Below are positions 10,178 to 21,800 of a stretch of 64,000 nt of DNA, piece by piece. The position numbers were made by a program, and so were the translations under genes. Under the pieces are notes generated by a model. The model made no database searches and was not told the DNA's origin. It saw nothing but the letters and a program-made list of their open reading frames with translations. Source of the DNA: Lytechinus pictus (lineage: Eukaryota > Echinodermata > Echinoidea > Temnopleuroida > Toxopneustidae); NCBI RefSeq assembly GCF_037042905.1, contig NC_087257.1:29906001-29970000 (forward strand), given 5' to 3'. Position 1 is the first letter of the stretch; each line of letters begins with the position of its first letter.

Positions 10178-12169
10178 CTAGTAAGTAAAATGTTGATTTA
10201 GAGTCTTAACCAAGTAAGGAAGAGTGCTATTTCGTAGTCTTTCTGTTCGGCATTTAAAGTCTCTCAATCTCTCACTGTGCCTCAACTTTCGGTTCATACT
10301 TTGCATGTCCGGCAGCCAATCACGGACATGTCTGTAGAGTGATTCAGCGAATCGTAGGCATAGGTGTTCTCTTCTCTCACTGAGCGATTGAAGGTCCGAG
10401 ATCTGGAGAGCATGCTCGTAGCTTTGATATCGATCATGGAAGATAATACGGAGTGCCCTCTTCTGGACTCGTTCGATATCACTGGCCTGCTCCGACGTGA
10501 TTGATGAGTGCCACACAGGAACACAATATTCAAGTACAGGTCAAATATAGCATGTGTATAGTACAGTCAAGAGGTCAGCAACAGGAGCGCGATACCGCTC
10601 CAGGGCTCGAATGATGTAGAATTTCCGCGATGCACGTCTTGTGATATCACGAATATGTCCGTCCCAACGTAGGTTTTGCTGCAGCATGACACCCAAAAGC
10701 TTCAGCTCTTTGACTTCTTGGAGAGTTGCATCATCTAACTCAAGATGCAAAGGTGGAGGGCCAGTCCGTGCAAATGACACTCTCATGAATTTACACTTAG
10801 ACGAGTTGATACGAAGTCCATTATCTAGACACCACTGACCAAACTCTATCAAGGTGGAAGGTATCACGCTGTTTGAGCCCATCCTACGGCCTTCTGCAAA
10901 GGTTAGGTCATCGACGTATTTCCATCTCGATATTCCAGTGGTGTTTCTCAGAGCGTCATTTATTAGCACCAGGAAAATTGCTGGCCCAAGTCGAGTACCC
11001 TGGGGTACCCCTCCAGCAGGAGTAAGGGGAGACGAAACCACTCCATTATATCTCGTCATCTGTTCTCGCCCATGAAGAAAACTACTGATCCAAGGCAAGA
11101 GACATGGTCGAGCACCCATCGCGAACAACTTATTGATGGCGATATTGTTGTTGACCAAGTCAAATGCCTTTGAGAAATCGGTAATCACGACGGTGGAAAC
11201 AGTCTGAAGCCGATCAGCGTTTGTGTGGAGGAAATGAAGAAGATTGACGAGATAATGTGTAGTAGAATTCCCTCTTCGACTTCCATACTGTTGGGGATCG
11301 ATGTTTGCATCAATATCTGACATCAGTTGACGATAGATGAAGAGTTCAGCCAACTTTGCAAAGTGGTCAGTCAAGGAGACTGGTCTTAATTGATCTATTG
11401 TAGGAGGAGACTTCTTAGGTACTGGGACCACAATAGATCTTTTCCACTGCGATGGGACCTTTCCTTCCTTGTAAGAGGTGTTAATAATGTCACATATGGG
11501 TGAACTCAACTCTACTGCGAATTCTCTAATCAGCTTTGCAGACACTCCATCTGGTCCGCAACTTTTCCCAACTGGTGTCTTCTTCAGCTCACAGTATACT
11601 TTCCATGGAGTGACCTCTACGACACTTGAAGGATTTATGGGCTGATAAGCTGGTAGTAGTCGTACATCCAATGGAGGAACATTCGCGGAGATGTCAGTGA
11701 AGTGGTGGTTGATTGCATTAGCAATCGCCTGGTCATCATGGCTTTCCAGTCCAGGTACTTCTATAACATTCAATGGTGTTGAGTTACTAGTTGCAATTTT
11801 AACAAATTTAAACCATGCACTTGGGTTCTGACTTTTTAATCTCTGGATCCGATTCTTGTAGTAATCCACTTTAGCTTTTTTGATTTCTCTTATAACTCTG
11901 TTCTTTAATGATGACCACTCGGAACTGCACTTAATAAAAGCGGTCTGTCTATTCTTTATAAATTCCTTTACCACAGGTGTGATCCAAGGTTTGTCCTTGC
12001 AGTGAACCTTTACTTTTCTTGATGGGAAGAAGACTTCAATGGCAGAGTTAAGTTCACTGTAAAAGTTATCACACTTGGTACTGACATCATGTGCGTTCGT
12101 GACACTAGACCAATTTTGATGAACTATCCAATTACCAAATCGTCTAATGTCAGATTCCTTCATTGGCAC
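10178..12169 (-). pseudogene. Non-LTR retrotransposon (CR1/L2/Jockey-like) reverse transcriptase, one nonsense codon
   Basis: A 542-codon frame (12169 to 10541) continues after one in-frame TGA at 10541-10543 for about 120 more codons to 10178. The protein starts between the usual endonuclease and RT regions (DKPWITPVVKEF, residues 59-70). It shows RT motifs: SCGPDGVSAKLI (about 203), LRPVSLTDHFAKL (261), DFSKAFD (331-337), GGVPQGTRLGP (386) and the catalytic box YVDD (418-421), Val replacing the more usual Ala. After the stop it resumes with VWHSS and VQKRALRIIFHDRY, the conserved tail of such ORF2 proteins. The apurinic endonuclease domain is missing, so the copy is 5'-truncated. The TGA fits C-to-T decay of a CGA codon. 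The reverse transcriptase and tail are otherwise open, suggesting a young copy. Confidence 0.88.
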
Positions 12170-12309
12170 TTAAAGTGCAGAAGATGAGAAAAATCAGCTC
12201 ATACCCGCAGCTAATTAATCACCGGTTTATCCATTGTGACGTCAGCGCGTAGAGTGTAAACTATGCGCAGATCATAATGCGCACAAACATAACTGTGGAA
12301 CGTCCTTAA

Positions 12310-13689
12310 GTAATGAAATAAATGAATTGCTAATGAGATTGGCCCACTTTTATCCAACCTTCATTCTTTCTCTCAATCTATCTCCCATACACCTCTCCCC
12401 CTTCATCTCTTGCTCTTTTTACCTCTTAAACGAACCCCTTCTCTCCATTCGCCTTCCATGTGTATTGCACTTTATCCTTTCACTGTTAATTCTTCATAAA
12501 ACATCTTATGGTCATATCCATGCACCCTTGTTCAGAGGTCAAAATGAGGTCAATCGGAGTTTGTCTTCAACTCTAGTAATCTGGATTGCACAAACCATGG
12601 ACCTATTACAAATAGGTCCATGCACAAACTTATTGAGCAAGATTTGAGTGCACAAACTTATTGAGCAAGATTTTAGATTTACCAAATAATACCAAAGCAA
12701 ACTATCATAGATTTCAGTACTTATTTGCTTATATGACAGGGAAATAAAGTGGATAAAAGTGTTTATCGCCTATCGGTTTGTGAATTATTGGTGAAAATTA
12801 GAATGCTGTGGTATTTTGATCCTTCTTCATTTTAAAAATATAAGTTAACTGGTCAATATTTGGACCAGGTATATGAAATAATAACAATAACAATATTATC
12901 TATTCATATCGTGTGACCAAAGAGTATCTGTGCTCGCAATCTAATTAATAATAAATTCAACGTAGACAAAATGAAGGGGGGAGGGAACCCAAATTAACCT
13001 CAACACCGAGAGAGGGAGGAAAAGGACACATGATGATAAACATGAATTAAAAGTAGAGCTTCTAAATAGATCATTCAAAATGAAAATAGGGCCTGTTAAA
13101 ATCAATGAAGAGTTATGTACATGTATTTACATGCATCAAATTAGTAAACACCCAATATTTAGTCTTTACACATTCTGAGGCAAACACCCACATGGCACGA
13201 TCCATTTTAAACTAAACTAAAAATACGAGTGCCGACCAGATGAGATTCACTCAACATACACATGCACATTACACAACATTGGGTCTACATGCGTTTAAAT
13301 AGGAGAGCATCAAAGTTCATACACCCTGTACATCGTGGCCCGCATCGTGGTTTGCCATTCACAGAATCAGGATCTTAACTACACGGAATTGAATAGTAAG
13401 TTTATTGTTGCTAATTGATATGCCGATCAATTTTAGCGCTGCAATCTTCCCATTTTAAAGAAGCTTCAATGAGCGTGAGTCATTGCAGAATCGTGTCCCG
13501 CTGATCTGCCATAGCGCAGCGCAGCATTGCGGCGGAAAGAAGCAGAACGGATTAGTTCTCCTGTAATCCGACGATTTAGGCTCCTCCTCCTTTTCAACTC
13601 TGTCAAGGAGGTTGGGCTAAAATCGTCAGCTATTCCACATGCAGGAATGGCTGCGAACGCCAGCGATAATAAAAATATGGTCCCTTATA
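12310..13689. other. AT-rich spacer
   Basis: No gene seen. It contains a two-unit tandem repeat of about 27 bp (GCACAAACTTATTGAGCAAG, 12613-12666). Confidence 0.4.
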
Positions 13690-15305
13690 CAGTGCGTCCC
13701 CCAAAAAACTATACACTTTGAAATGGCCGCCATATAAAAAGTGTAGTACTTTTGGGAAAAGACTTCTAGATATGGAAAGCCAATAAAGTAAACTTTCATA
13801 TGACACCAAAAAGTTGGAAAATTATTCATGCTTGAGCGAGCACTGCCCAGTGAAACAAAGGGTATGAAAATTAGGGTGGGCCGGAATAAGCCTTCCATTT
13901 TCTTTCAAGTTTTTTTTGTTGGTACTTGCAAAGTTGAGGGTTATTTGGTGAATTAAAGATCATTTGGGATCAGTTTGTTGTTTGTGAAAATTTAATGCGT
14001 TATTTAATTGATGCATGAGTGATCATGAATTGCAATTTTTAGTGCAGCATTTTGTCTTTATCATGTGGATATCAACAATGTGTCCATGACAGTCAGGAGA
14101 AGAGGGGGTAAGATAGGACTGAAGTAGGTGAAGTACGTTGATGGGATAAAGGTCAACAGAACGTTAAGCAACCCCCCCCCCCCGTTTCTCTCCTCTTGAG
14201 AGACAAAGCTCGGCTAGGCTGGGCAGGAATTAGCCTTACATTTTTTTTGAGTGGTTAGTCCTAGCTTTGGAACTTGCTAAGCTAAATTAATGAGTGAGAT
14301 ATGTTTTGGTTTCTTAGGCAAATTTCATGAGTTACTAAATTAAAATTTAGTGCAGGAGTGAACAGTAAATGTAATTTTAGTGTAGCACATTCATCTTGTG
14401 GACCTCAGAAGTGTGTTAGTGAGAGTCAGAGTAATGTGATGGTACTTGTTTCAAGCAAGAGGGTGAGATATGCTAAGACTTGGTTAAAACGGCATTCCTC
14501 TTTTTGTCCTTTTACAAATTAAAAGTCATATGTGCCCTCCCCTCTCTCACGGTCTCACTTCCTGGATTGTAGCTTATTCAAAACTTAACTGCCAAGTGTC
14601 CGATGGCTGATGGTCAGGTTTTTCTATTGAATGATTACCAAGAAATTTAATGATTATGATGATTAATTGAATAATTTATTGAAAAAAACTGAATGTTTGA
14701 TTGATCACATTGCACATTGAATGGACTTCACGCGTACATGACAATTGCCATCAGTCTCTCAACAGGAGGGGAGGGAGTGGGCGGGGGCTGAATGTTCTGT
14801 TGACCCTTATTCCATCAACCTACTTCTTCCAATTTTTAAGTCTATCTCACCCCCTATTCTCCTGACTCCCATGAACACATTGCTGAGATCCACATGATAA
14901 AGTTGAAATGCTGCCCAAAAAGAGATCCAAATGATAAAGTTGAAATGCTGCCCAAAAAGTGTAATTTGTGTTCACTAATGCATTAAATTTTAATTCAATA
15001 ATTTACAAAATTTGCTTAAGCAACCCAAACTGGTCACGGTTGATCATTAATTTATGACAACGCCCTTAACTTTGCAAGTTTGAACGGATTTGCCTCTCCA
15101 AAACTGACATAAATTGGAAGGCTAATTCCAGCCCACCCTAATTTTCATACCCTTTGTTTCAGTGGGCAGTGGTCGCTCAAGCATAAATATTTTTCCATCT
15201 TTTTGGTGTCATTTGAAAGTTGACTTTATTGGCATTCCATATATGTAAGTCTTTTTCCCCAAAGTGCTACATTTTTTATTTGGCAGCCATTTCAAAAGTG
15301 TATAG
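13690..15305. mobile_element. Long fold-back element with CAGTGCGTCC end (right end replaced)
   Basis: TA then CAGTGCGTCC starts the left arm (ACTATACACTTTGAAATGG, GAGCGAGCACTGCCCAGTG). The right arm (about 14800-15305) is its inverse, ending CAGCCATTTCAAAAGTGTA. The expected GGATGCACTG terminus is missing; the sequence passes instead into TAGTAGTTTTCAAAGTCAGC, the terminal part of the GTCTCACC family. Confidence 0.7.
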
Positions 15306-15385
15306 TAGTTTTCAAAGTCAGCACTGCTGCTATATTGAATTGCGCAATGCAGGTGAGACTGCCAGAGGCACTCCACTTGTTGAAG
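15306..15385 (+). repeat. Terminal fragment of the GTCTCACC family
   Basis: TAGTAGTTTTCAAAGTCAGC through GCAATGCAGGTGAGACTGCC and CACTCCACTTGTT equals the right end of the family seen at 820-897. It ends about 200 bp before exon 1. Confidence 0.65.
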
Positions 15386-15586
15386 TATTGCAGTCAGTTG
15401 ATAGTAATTCAATCTGTGTATTTCACTTTTTTATTCACTGAAATTAAGAAATGGCAGGCAAAAATGTTAAATTTGTTGAATTTGGTCCAACTGTTCTGAG
15501 TTTTTCTACAATTTGTGCACTAAGCCTTGATTTAGCAACATGTTTGAAAACATTTTCTCAATTTTACTGTGTTCATCTCTTTTCAG

Positions 15587-15818
15587 GTGGAGGATTCAAT
15601 ACCGCCAGAATCTTTGCCAAGAAGCTGATGGTGTTCGTCTGTAGGTACCAACAATCCACCATTGACTATACCACATCGCAGCTGATGAAATCATTGTGTG
15701 CTACTTCACCCCCTTCCAAACATGTCAGCAGCTATTTTGCTCCCAAAGCAGATGATGACTTTGTGGGTCAGTCTGTAACCGAGTCAGCCCGCAGGAAGAG
15801 GAATAAGTTGAAGAAAGT
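15587..15818 (+). CDS. Exon 1 (of those visible) of the unrecognised gene
   Basis: The acceptor follows TTCATCTCTTTTCAG and the donor is GTAAGTTC at 15819. It encodes about 77 residues beginning GGFNTARIFAKKLMVFVCRY and ending in the basic run RRKRNKLKK. It needs one base from an unseen upstream exon. The sequence SKHVSSYFAPK lies in the middle. It sits just right of a truncated fold-back element. Confidence 0.7.
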
Positions 15819-18800
15819 GTAAGTTCCTATGTTCTTGCTAATTTCATTTTTTTCCTGTAGAATCAAGGTTAATCTCTGAAAATAGTTTACATATCATAGA
15901 TCTGCATGCTAACACATGTATTCTATTTGTTCTGAAATGAAGTAAATTTTATTCCGTGAACTCCATTATCTTTAATCATTTATCTTCGATGTAAAAGAAG
16001 GATTAGCATTGAATAAATTTTAAAAAAAATCCCTTGACTGAGAAAATTTTAAAGTTAGGTAAAATTTCAATAGAGTAAAAAAGAATACTTGTGTATATTT
16101 ATTGTACATGTACAAATTGTCAACAAAGTCACACTCCCCCAAACCTGTGTCTTGATTATATGATGATCCAGCAATTTGATTATCTTCATCAATTATTATG
16201 TATTAAATAATTCTTATGCTGTGATGTTAACAAAATGTAGACTTTGTCTTTTAAAATCCTATACAGTGCCAAAAGAACAAAGACAGAGGCTACTGGATTG
16301 AAAGAGTAAAAAGTTCTCTGTGATGATGTGATAGAATCTGTTGAAGAGGCAAAGAATGATCAGGATAAACATGAACATAAAATGGCTCTGCAGTCATCAT
16401 CATCTGATGACCTTATGATACCAAGCTTTCTTTATAGCAAGGCAACACATTCAACTAAGATGAAAGAGTTGCCGCTGTCCAGTAGTAGTAGGCAGAACAA
16501 ACTCAATTCCCTAGGGATGAAGGATAATGTTATAGTCATCTCCGATGATAGTTCATCTGGAGATGATGAAGCCCTGAGTCACCACAACGACAACACCGTC
16601 TGTTTACCAAACGTCAGGTAATATACAAACAATACACATTATGTAGGGCAACATGCTAGAGATACCTTGGGGACAGTTCTTATACGCCTGATGTATAGAC
16701 AAGGTCATTTGGACTGTTTCCAAGGTAACAAGTGTGTGTAATTATTCTATTGTGTGACTAAAATGATATGCATCAATGTTTTATGAGATAAACCATCCTC
16801 ATTTCTAAAATCCTGAACGATTAATAAAACTTGTCATTAGTATTGATCATTAATACATTTTCCTGTTAACTCAAATAAATGCTTAGTCAGTTGAAACATT
16901 TCAGCCAATTAAAATGTTTTATCTCATTTCTGAAGTAACATTTATCGTATCATTTGTCTAAGTCAAAACACTTAAGATTATAGTAAACATTGTGACTTAG
17001 AAGATTCACAATCTTTTATGAAATATAACATTATTTTATACAAACAGTATTTAATTAGATCGTTTGACTTACATGTAGGAAGAGCTGATGGTATGTCGTT
17101 ATATCTCTGAATTATTTATGTTTATTTTATGCTAAGTAAAATTTTAGCAATTATTAAACAATGGTCATGTTTATTATAGAATCAGAATATCAATTATAAT
17201 AAAATATTTCTTTCACTTAAACTGAAATAATGACAATGATGATATTGGATAAGGGTTAACCTCTACCACTAAAATCCATAATATTTTTTGATCTTTTATT
17301 TCAGATTTTTTTCTAATACTTGGTTGTTCCTTTTATTTTGTTTTATTAAAATGTCTATTATTTTAATTTTCAAATATAATATTTGGGAAAAAATAATGAA
17401 TTTATGAAATATGCTTCTATGTGTAGGCTATAGATCTATTGAATATTGATGGTAATTTTGATTGATGCTTCAAAATATTTTTTCCAGGAGAAAAATACCC
17501 AACAAAATTCATCATGTGTTTTATAGTCCAGGATAGAAGAGGCATAACCTTGCTTTTTTACATATACAGTATTTTTTGGGGGTTTCTTGCCACTTGTGTA
17601 ACCTTGAGCATTTTCCGCAAATTGGCAAAATCCAATATGGCTACCAAATATGCAAATTACCCATGAAAATCATTAAATTTACCACCTATTGGCAATGAAA
17701 TGCATGAAATCGTGTGGCAGGAGTGAAATACTCTCTGAAAAAATAATTTTTGACAAAAAAAATTATTTTTCTGATATTCAAAATGGCCGCCATAGGCCCT
17801 TGTATACTCTATTATGTACAATATGAAAAAAAATTAGCACTGAACTGCAAAAAAATCATGATGTACGAACAAAGTAATATAAGCAAATCATCATTATTAA
17901 CAAGATAATATAATTTATAATGTCATATATGGAAACATTGCTGTATTTTGATATCTTTCTCTTGTCCATCCCCTCTCTCTTAACTTTGATTATCCCACCC
18001 TTATCCACCCCTCCCCTTTTCCTCCCACTTCCTCTTACTTTCATTTCTCTTGTCAATCCCCTCTCTCTTAACTTTGATTATCCCACCCTTATCCAGCCCT
18101 CCCCTTTTCCTCCCACTACCTCTTACTTTCATATCTCTTGTCCATCCCCTCTCTCTTACTTTGATTATCCCACCCTTATCCACCCCATTCCTTTTCCTCC
18201 CACTACCTCTTACTTTCATTTATCTTGTCCATCCCCCTCTCTCTTACTTTGATTATCCCACCCTTATCCACCCCATTCCTTTTCCTCCCACTACCTCTTA
18301 CTTTCATTTCTCTTGTCCATCCCCTCTCTCTTACTTTGATTATCCCGCCCTTATCCACCCCTCCCCTTTTCCTCCCACTACCTCTTACTTTCATATCTCT
18401 TGTCCATCCCCTCTCTCTTACTTTGATTATCCCACCCTTATCCACCCCACTCCTTTTCCTCCCACTACCTTTTACTTTCATTTCTCTTGTCCATCCTCTC
18501 TCTCTTACTTTGACTATCCCACCCTTATCCACCCCTCCCCTTTTCCTCCCACTACCTCTTACTTTCATTTATCTTGTCCATCCCCTCTCTCTTACTTTGA
18601 TTATCCCGCCCTTATCCACCCCTCTCCTTTTCCTCCCACTACCTCTTTCATTTCTCTTGTCCATCCCCTCTCTCTTACTTTGATTATCCCACCCTTATCC
18701 ACCCCTCCCCTTTTCCTCCCACTACCTTTTACTTTAATTTCTCTTGTCCATCCTCTCTCTCTTACTTTGACTATCCCACCCTTATCCACCCCTCCCCTTT

Positions 18801-21800
18801 TCCTCCCACTCACTCTTACTTTCATATCTCTTGTCCATCCCCTCTCTCTTACTTTGATTATCCCACCCTTATCCACCCCACCCCTTTTTCTCCCACTACA
18901 TCTTACTTTCATTTCTCTTGTTCATCCCCTCTCTCTTACTTTGATTATCTCACCCTTATCCACCCCTCCCCTTGTCCTCCCACTACCTCTTACTTTCATT
19001 TCTCTTGTCCATCCCCCTCCCTCTTACTTGGACTATCCCACCCCTCCCCTTTTCCTCCCACTACATCTTACTTTCATTTCTCTTTTCCACCCCCTCTCTC
19101 TTACTTAGACTATCCCACCCTTATCCACCCCTCCCCTTTTCCTCCCACTACCTCTTACTTTCATTTCTCTTGTCCACCCCCTCTCTCTTACTTTGACTAT
19201 CCCGCCCTTATCCACCCCTCCCCTTATCCTCCCACTACCTCTCACTTTCATTTCTCTTGTCCATCCTCTTTCTCTTACTTTGATTATCCCGCCCTTATCC
19301 ACCCTCCCCTTTTCCTCTTGCTACCTCTTACTTTCATATCTCTTGTCCATCCCCTCTCTCTTACTTTGATTATCCCACCCTTATCCACCCCATTCCTTTT
19401 CCTCCCACTACCTCTTACTTTCATTTATCTTGTCCATCCCCCTCTCTCTTACTTTGATTATCCCACCCTTATCCACCCCATTCCTTTTCCTCCCACTACC
19501 TCTTACTTTCATTTCTCTTGTCCATCCCCTCTCTCTTACTTTGATTATCCCGCCCTTATCCACCCCTCCCCTTTTCCACCCACTACCTCTTACTTTCATA
19601 TCTCTTGTCCATCCCCTCTCTCTTACTTTGATTATCCCACCCTTATCCACCCCACTCCTTTTCCTCCCACTACCTTTTACTTTCATTTCTCTTGTCCATC
19701 CTCTCTCTCTTACTTTGACTATCCCACCCTTATCCACCCCTCCCCTTTTCCTCCCACTACCTCTTACTTTCATTTATCTTGTCCATCCCCTCTCTCTTAC
19801 TTTGATTATCCCGCCCTTATCCACCCCTCTCCTTTTCCTCCCACTACCTCTTTCATTTCTCTTGTCCATCCCCTCTCTCTTACTTTGATTATCCCACCCT
19901 TATCCACCCCTCCCCTTTTCCTCCCACTACCTTTTACTTTAATTTCTCTTGTCCATCCTCTCTCTCTTACTTTGACTATCCCACCCTTATCCACCCCTCC
20001 CCTTTTCCTCCCACTACCTCTTACTTTCATATCTCTTGTCCATCCCCTCTCTCTTACTTTGATTATCCCACCCTTATCCACCCCACCCCTTTTTCTCCCA
20101 CTACATCTTACTTTCATTTCTCTTGTTCATCCCCTCTCTCTTACTTTGATTATCTCACCCTTATCCACCCCTCCCCTTGTCCTCCCACTACCTCTTACTT
20201 TCATTTCTCTTGTCCATCCCCCTCCCTCTTACTTGGACTATCCCACTCCTCCCCTTTTCCTCCCACTACATCTTACTTTCATTTATCTTTTCCACCCCCT
20301 CTCTCTTACTTTGACTATCCCACCCTTATCCACCCCTCCCCTTTTCCTCCCACTACCTCTTACTTTCATTTCTCTTGTCCACCCCCTCTCTCTTACTTTG
20401 ACTATCCCGCCCTTATCCACCCCTCCCCTTTTCCTCCCACTACCTCTCACTTTCATTTCTCTTGTCCATCCTCTCTCTCTTACTTTGATTATCCCACCCT
20501 TTTCCTCCTGCTACCTCTTACTTTCATTTCTCTTGTCCATCCCCCTCCCTCTTACTTGGACTATCCCACTCCTCCCCTTTTCCTCCCACTACATCTTACT
20601 TTCATTTATCTTTTCCACCCCCTCTCTCTTACTTTGACTATCCCACCCTTATCCACCCCTCCCCTTTTCCTCCCACTACCTCTTACTTTCATTTCTCTTG
20701 TCCACCCCCTCTCTCTTACTTTGACTATCCCAACCTTATCCACCCCTCCCCTTTTCCTCCCACTACCTCTTTCATTTCTCTTGTCCATCCTCTCTCTCTT
20801 ACTTTGATTATCCCACCCTTATCCACCCCTCCCCTTTTCCTCCCACTACCTCTTACTTTCATTTCTCTTGTCCATCCCCTCTCTCTTACTTTGATTATCC
20901 CACCCTTATCCACCCCTCCCCTTTTCCTCCCACTACCTCTTACTTTCATTTCTCTTTCCCATCCCCTCTCTCTTACTTTGATTATCCCACCCTTATCCAC
21001 CCCTCCCCTTTTCCTCCCACTACCTCTTACTTTCATTTCTCTTGTCCATCCCCTCTCTCTTACTTTGATTATCCCACCCTTATCCACCCCTCCCCTTTTC
21101 CTCCCACTACCTCTTACTTTCATTTCTCTTGTCCACCCCCTCTCTCTCACTTTGACTATCCCGCCCTTATCCACCCCTCCCCTTTTCCTCCCACTACCTC
21201 TTACTTTAATTTCTCTTGTCCATCCTCTTTCTCTTACTTTGATTATCCCGCCCTTATCCACCCTCCCCTTTTCCTCTTGCTACCTCTTACTTTCATTTCT
21301 CTTGTCCACCCCCCTCTCTCTTACTTTGACTATCCCACCCCTCCCCTTTTCCTCCCACTACCTCTTACTTTCATTTCTCTTGTCCATCCCCCTCGCTCTT
21401 ACTTTGATTATCCCACCCTTATCCACCCCTCCCCTTTTCTTCCCACTACCTCTTTCATTTCTCTTGTCCATCCTCTCTCTCTTACTTTGATTATCCCGCC
21501 CTTATCCACCCCTCCCCTTTTCCTCCCACTTCCTCTTACTTTCATTTCTCTTGTCCATCCCCTCTCTCTTACTTTGATTATCCCACCCTTATCCACCCCA
21601 CCCCTTTTCCTCCCACTATCTCTTGCTTTCATTTCTCTTGTCCATCCCCCTCGCTCTTACTTTGATTATCCCACCCTTATCCACCCCTCCCCTTTTCCTC
21701 CCACTACCTCTTTCATTTCTCTTGTCCATCCCCCTCGCTCTTACTTTGATTATCCCGCCCTTATCCACCCCTCCCCTTTTCCTTCCACTACCTCTTACTT

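Larger units (their letters stand above)
8608..12305. mobile_element. TTAA-flanked element with GGACGTTCCACA ends, host of the LINE
   Basis: The left end is TTAA then GGACGTTCCACA at 8604-8619. The right end is the inverse, TGTGGAACGTCC then TTAA at 12294-12309. TTAA duplication is the target choice of piggyBac-type and some other transposons. The left 780 bp holds a degenerate direct repeat (AATCCATGTCATTTTCACC at about 8629 and 9062). The LINE occupies most of the interior. No transposase was seen. Confidence 0.6.

Noticed and set aside
10641..11075. Plus-strand frames opposite the LINE reverse transcriptase
   Set aside because: Antisense shadows of a frame with clear RT motifs.
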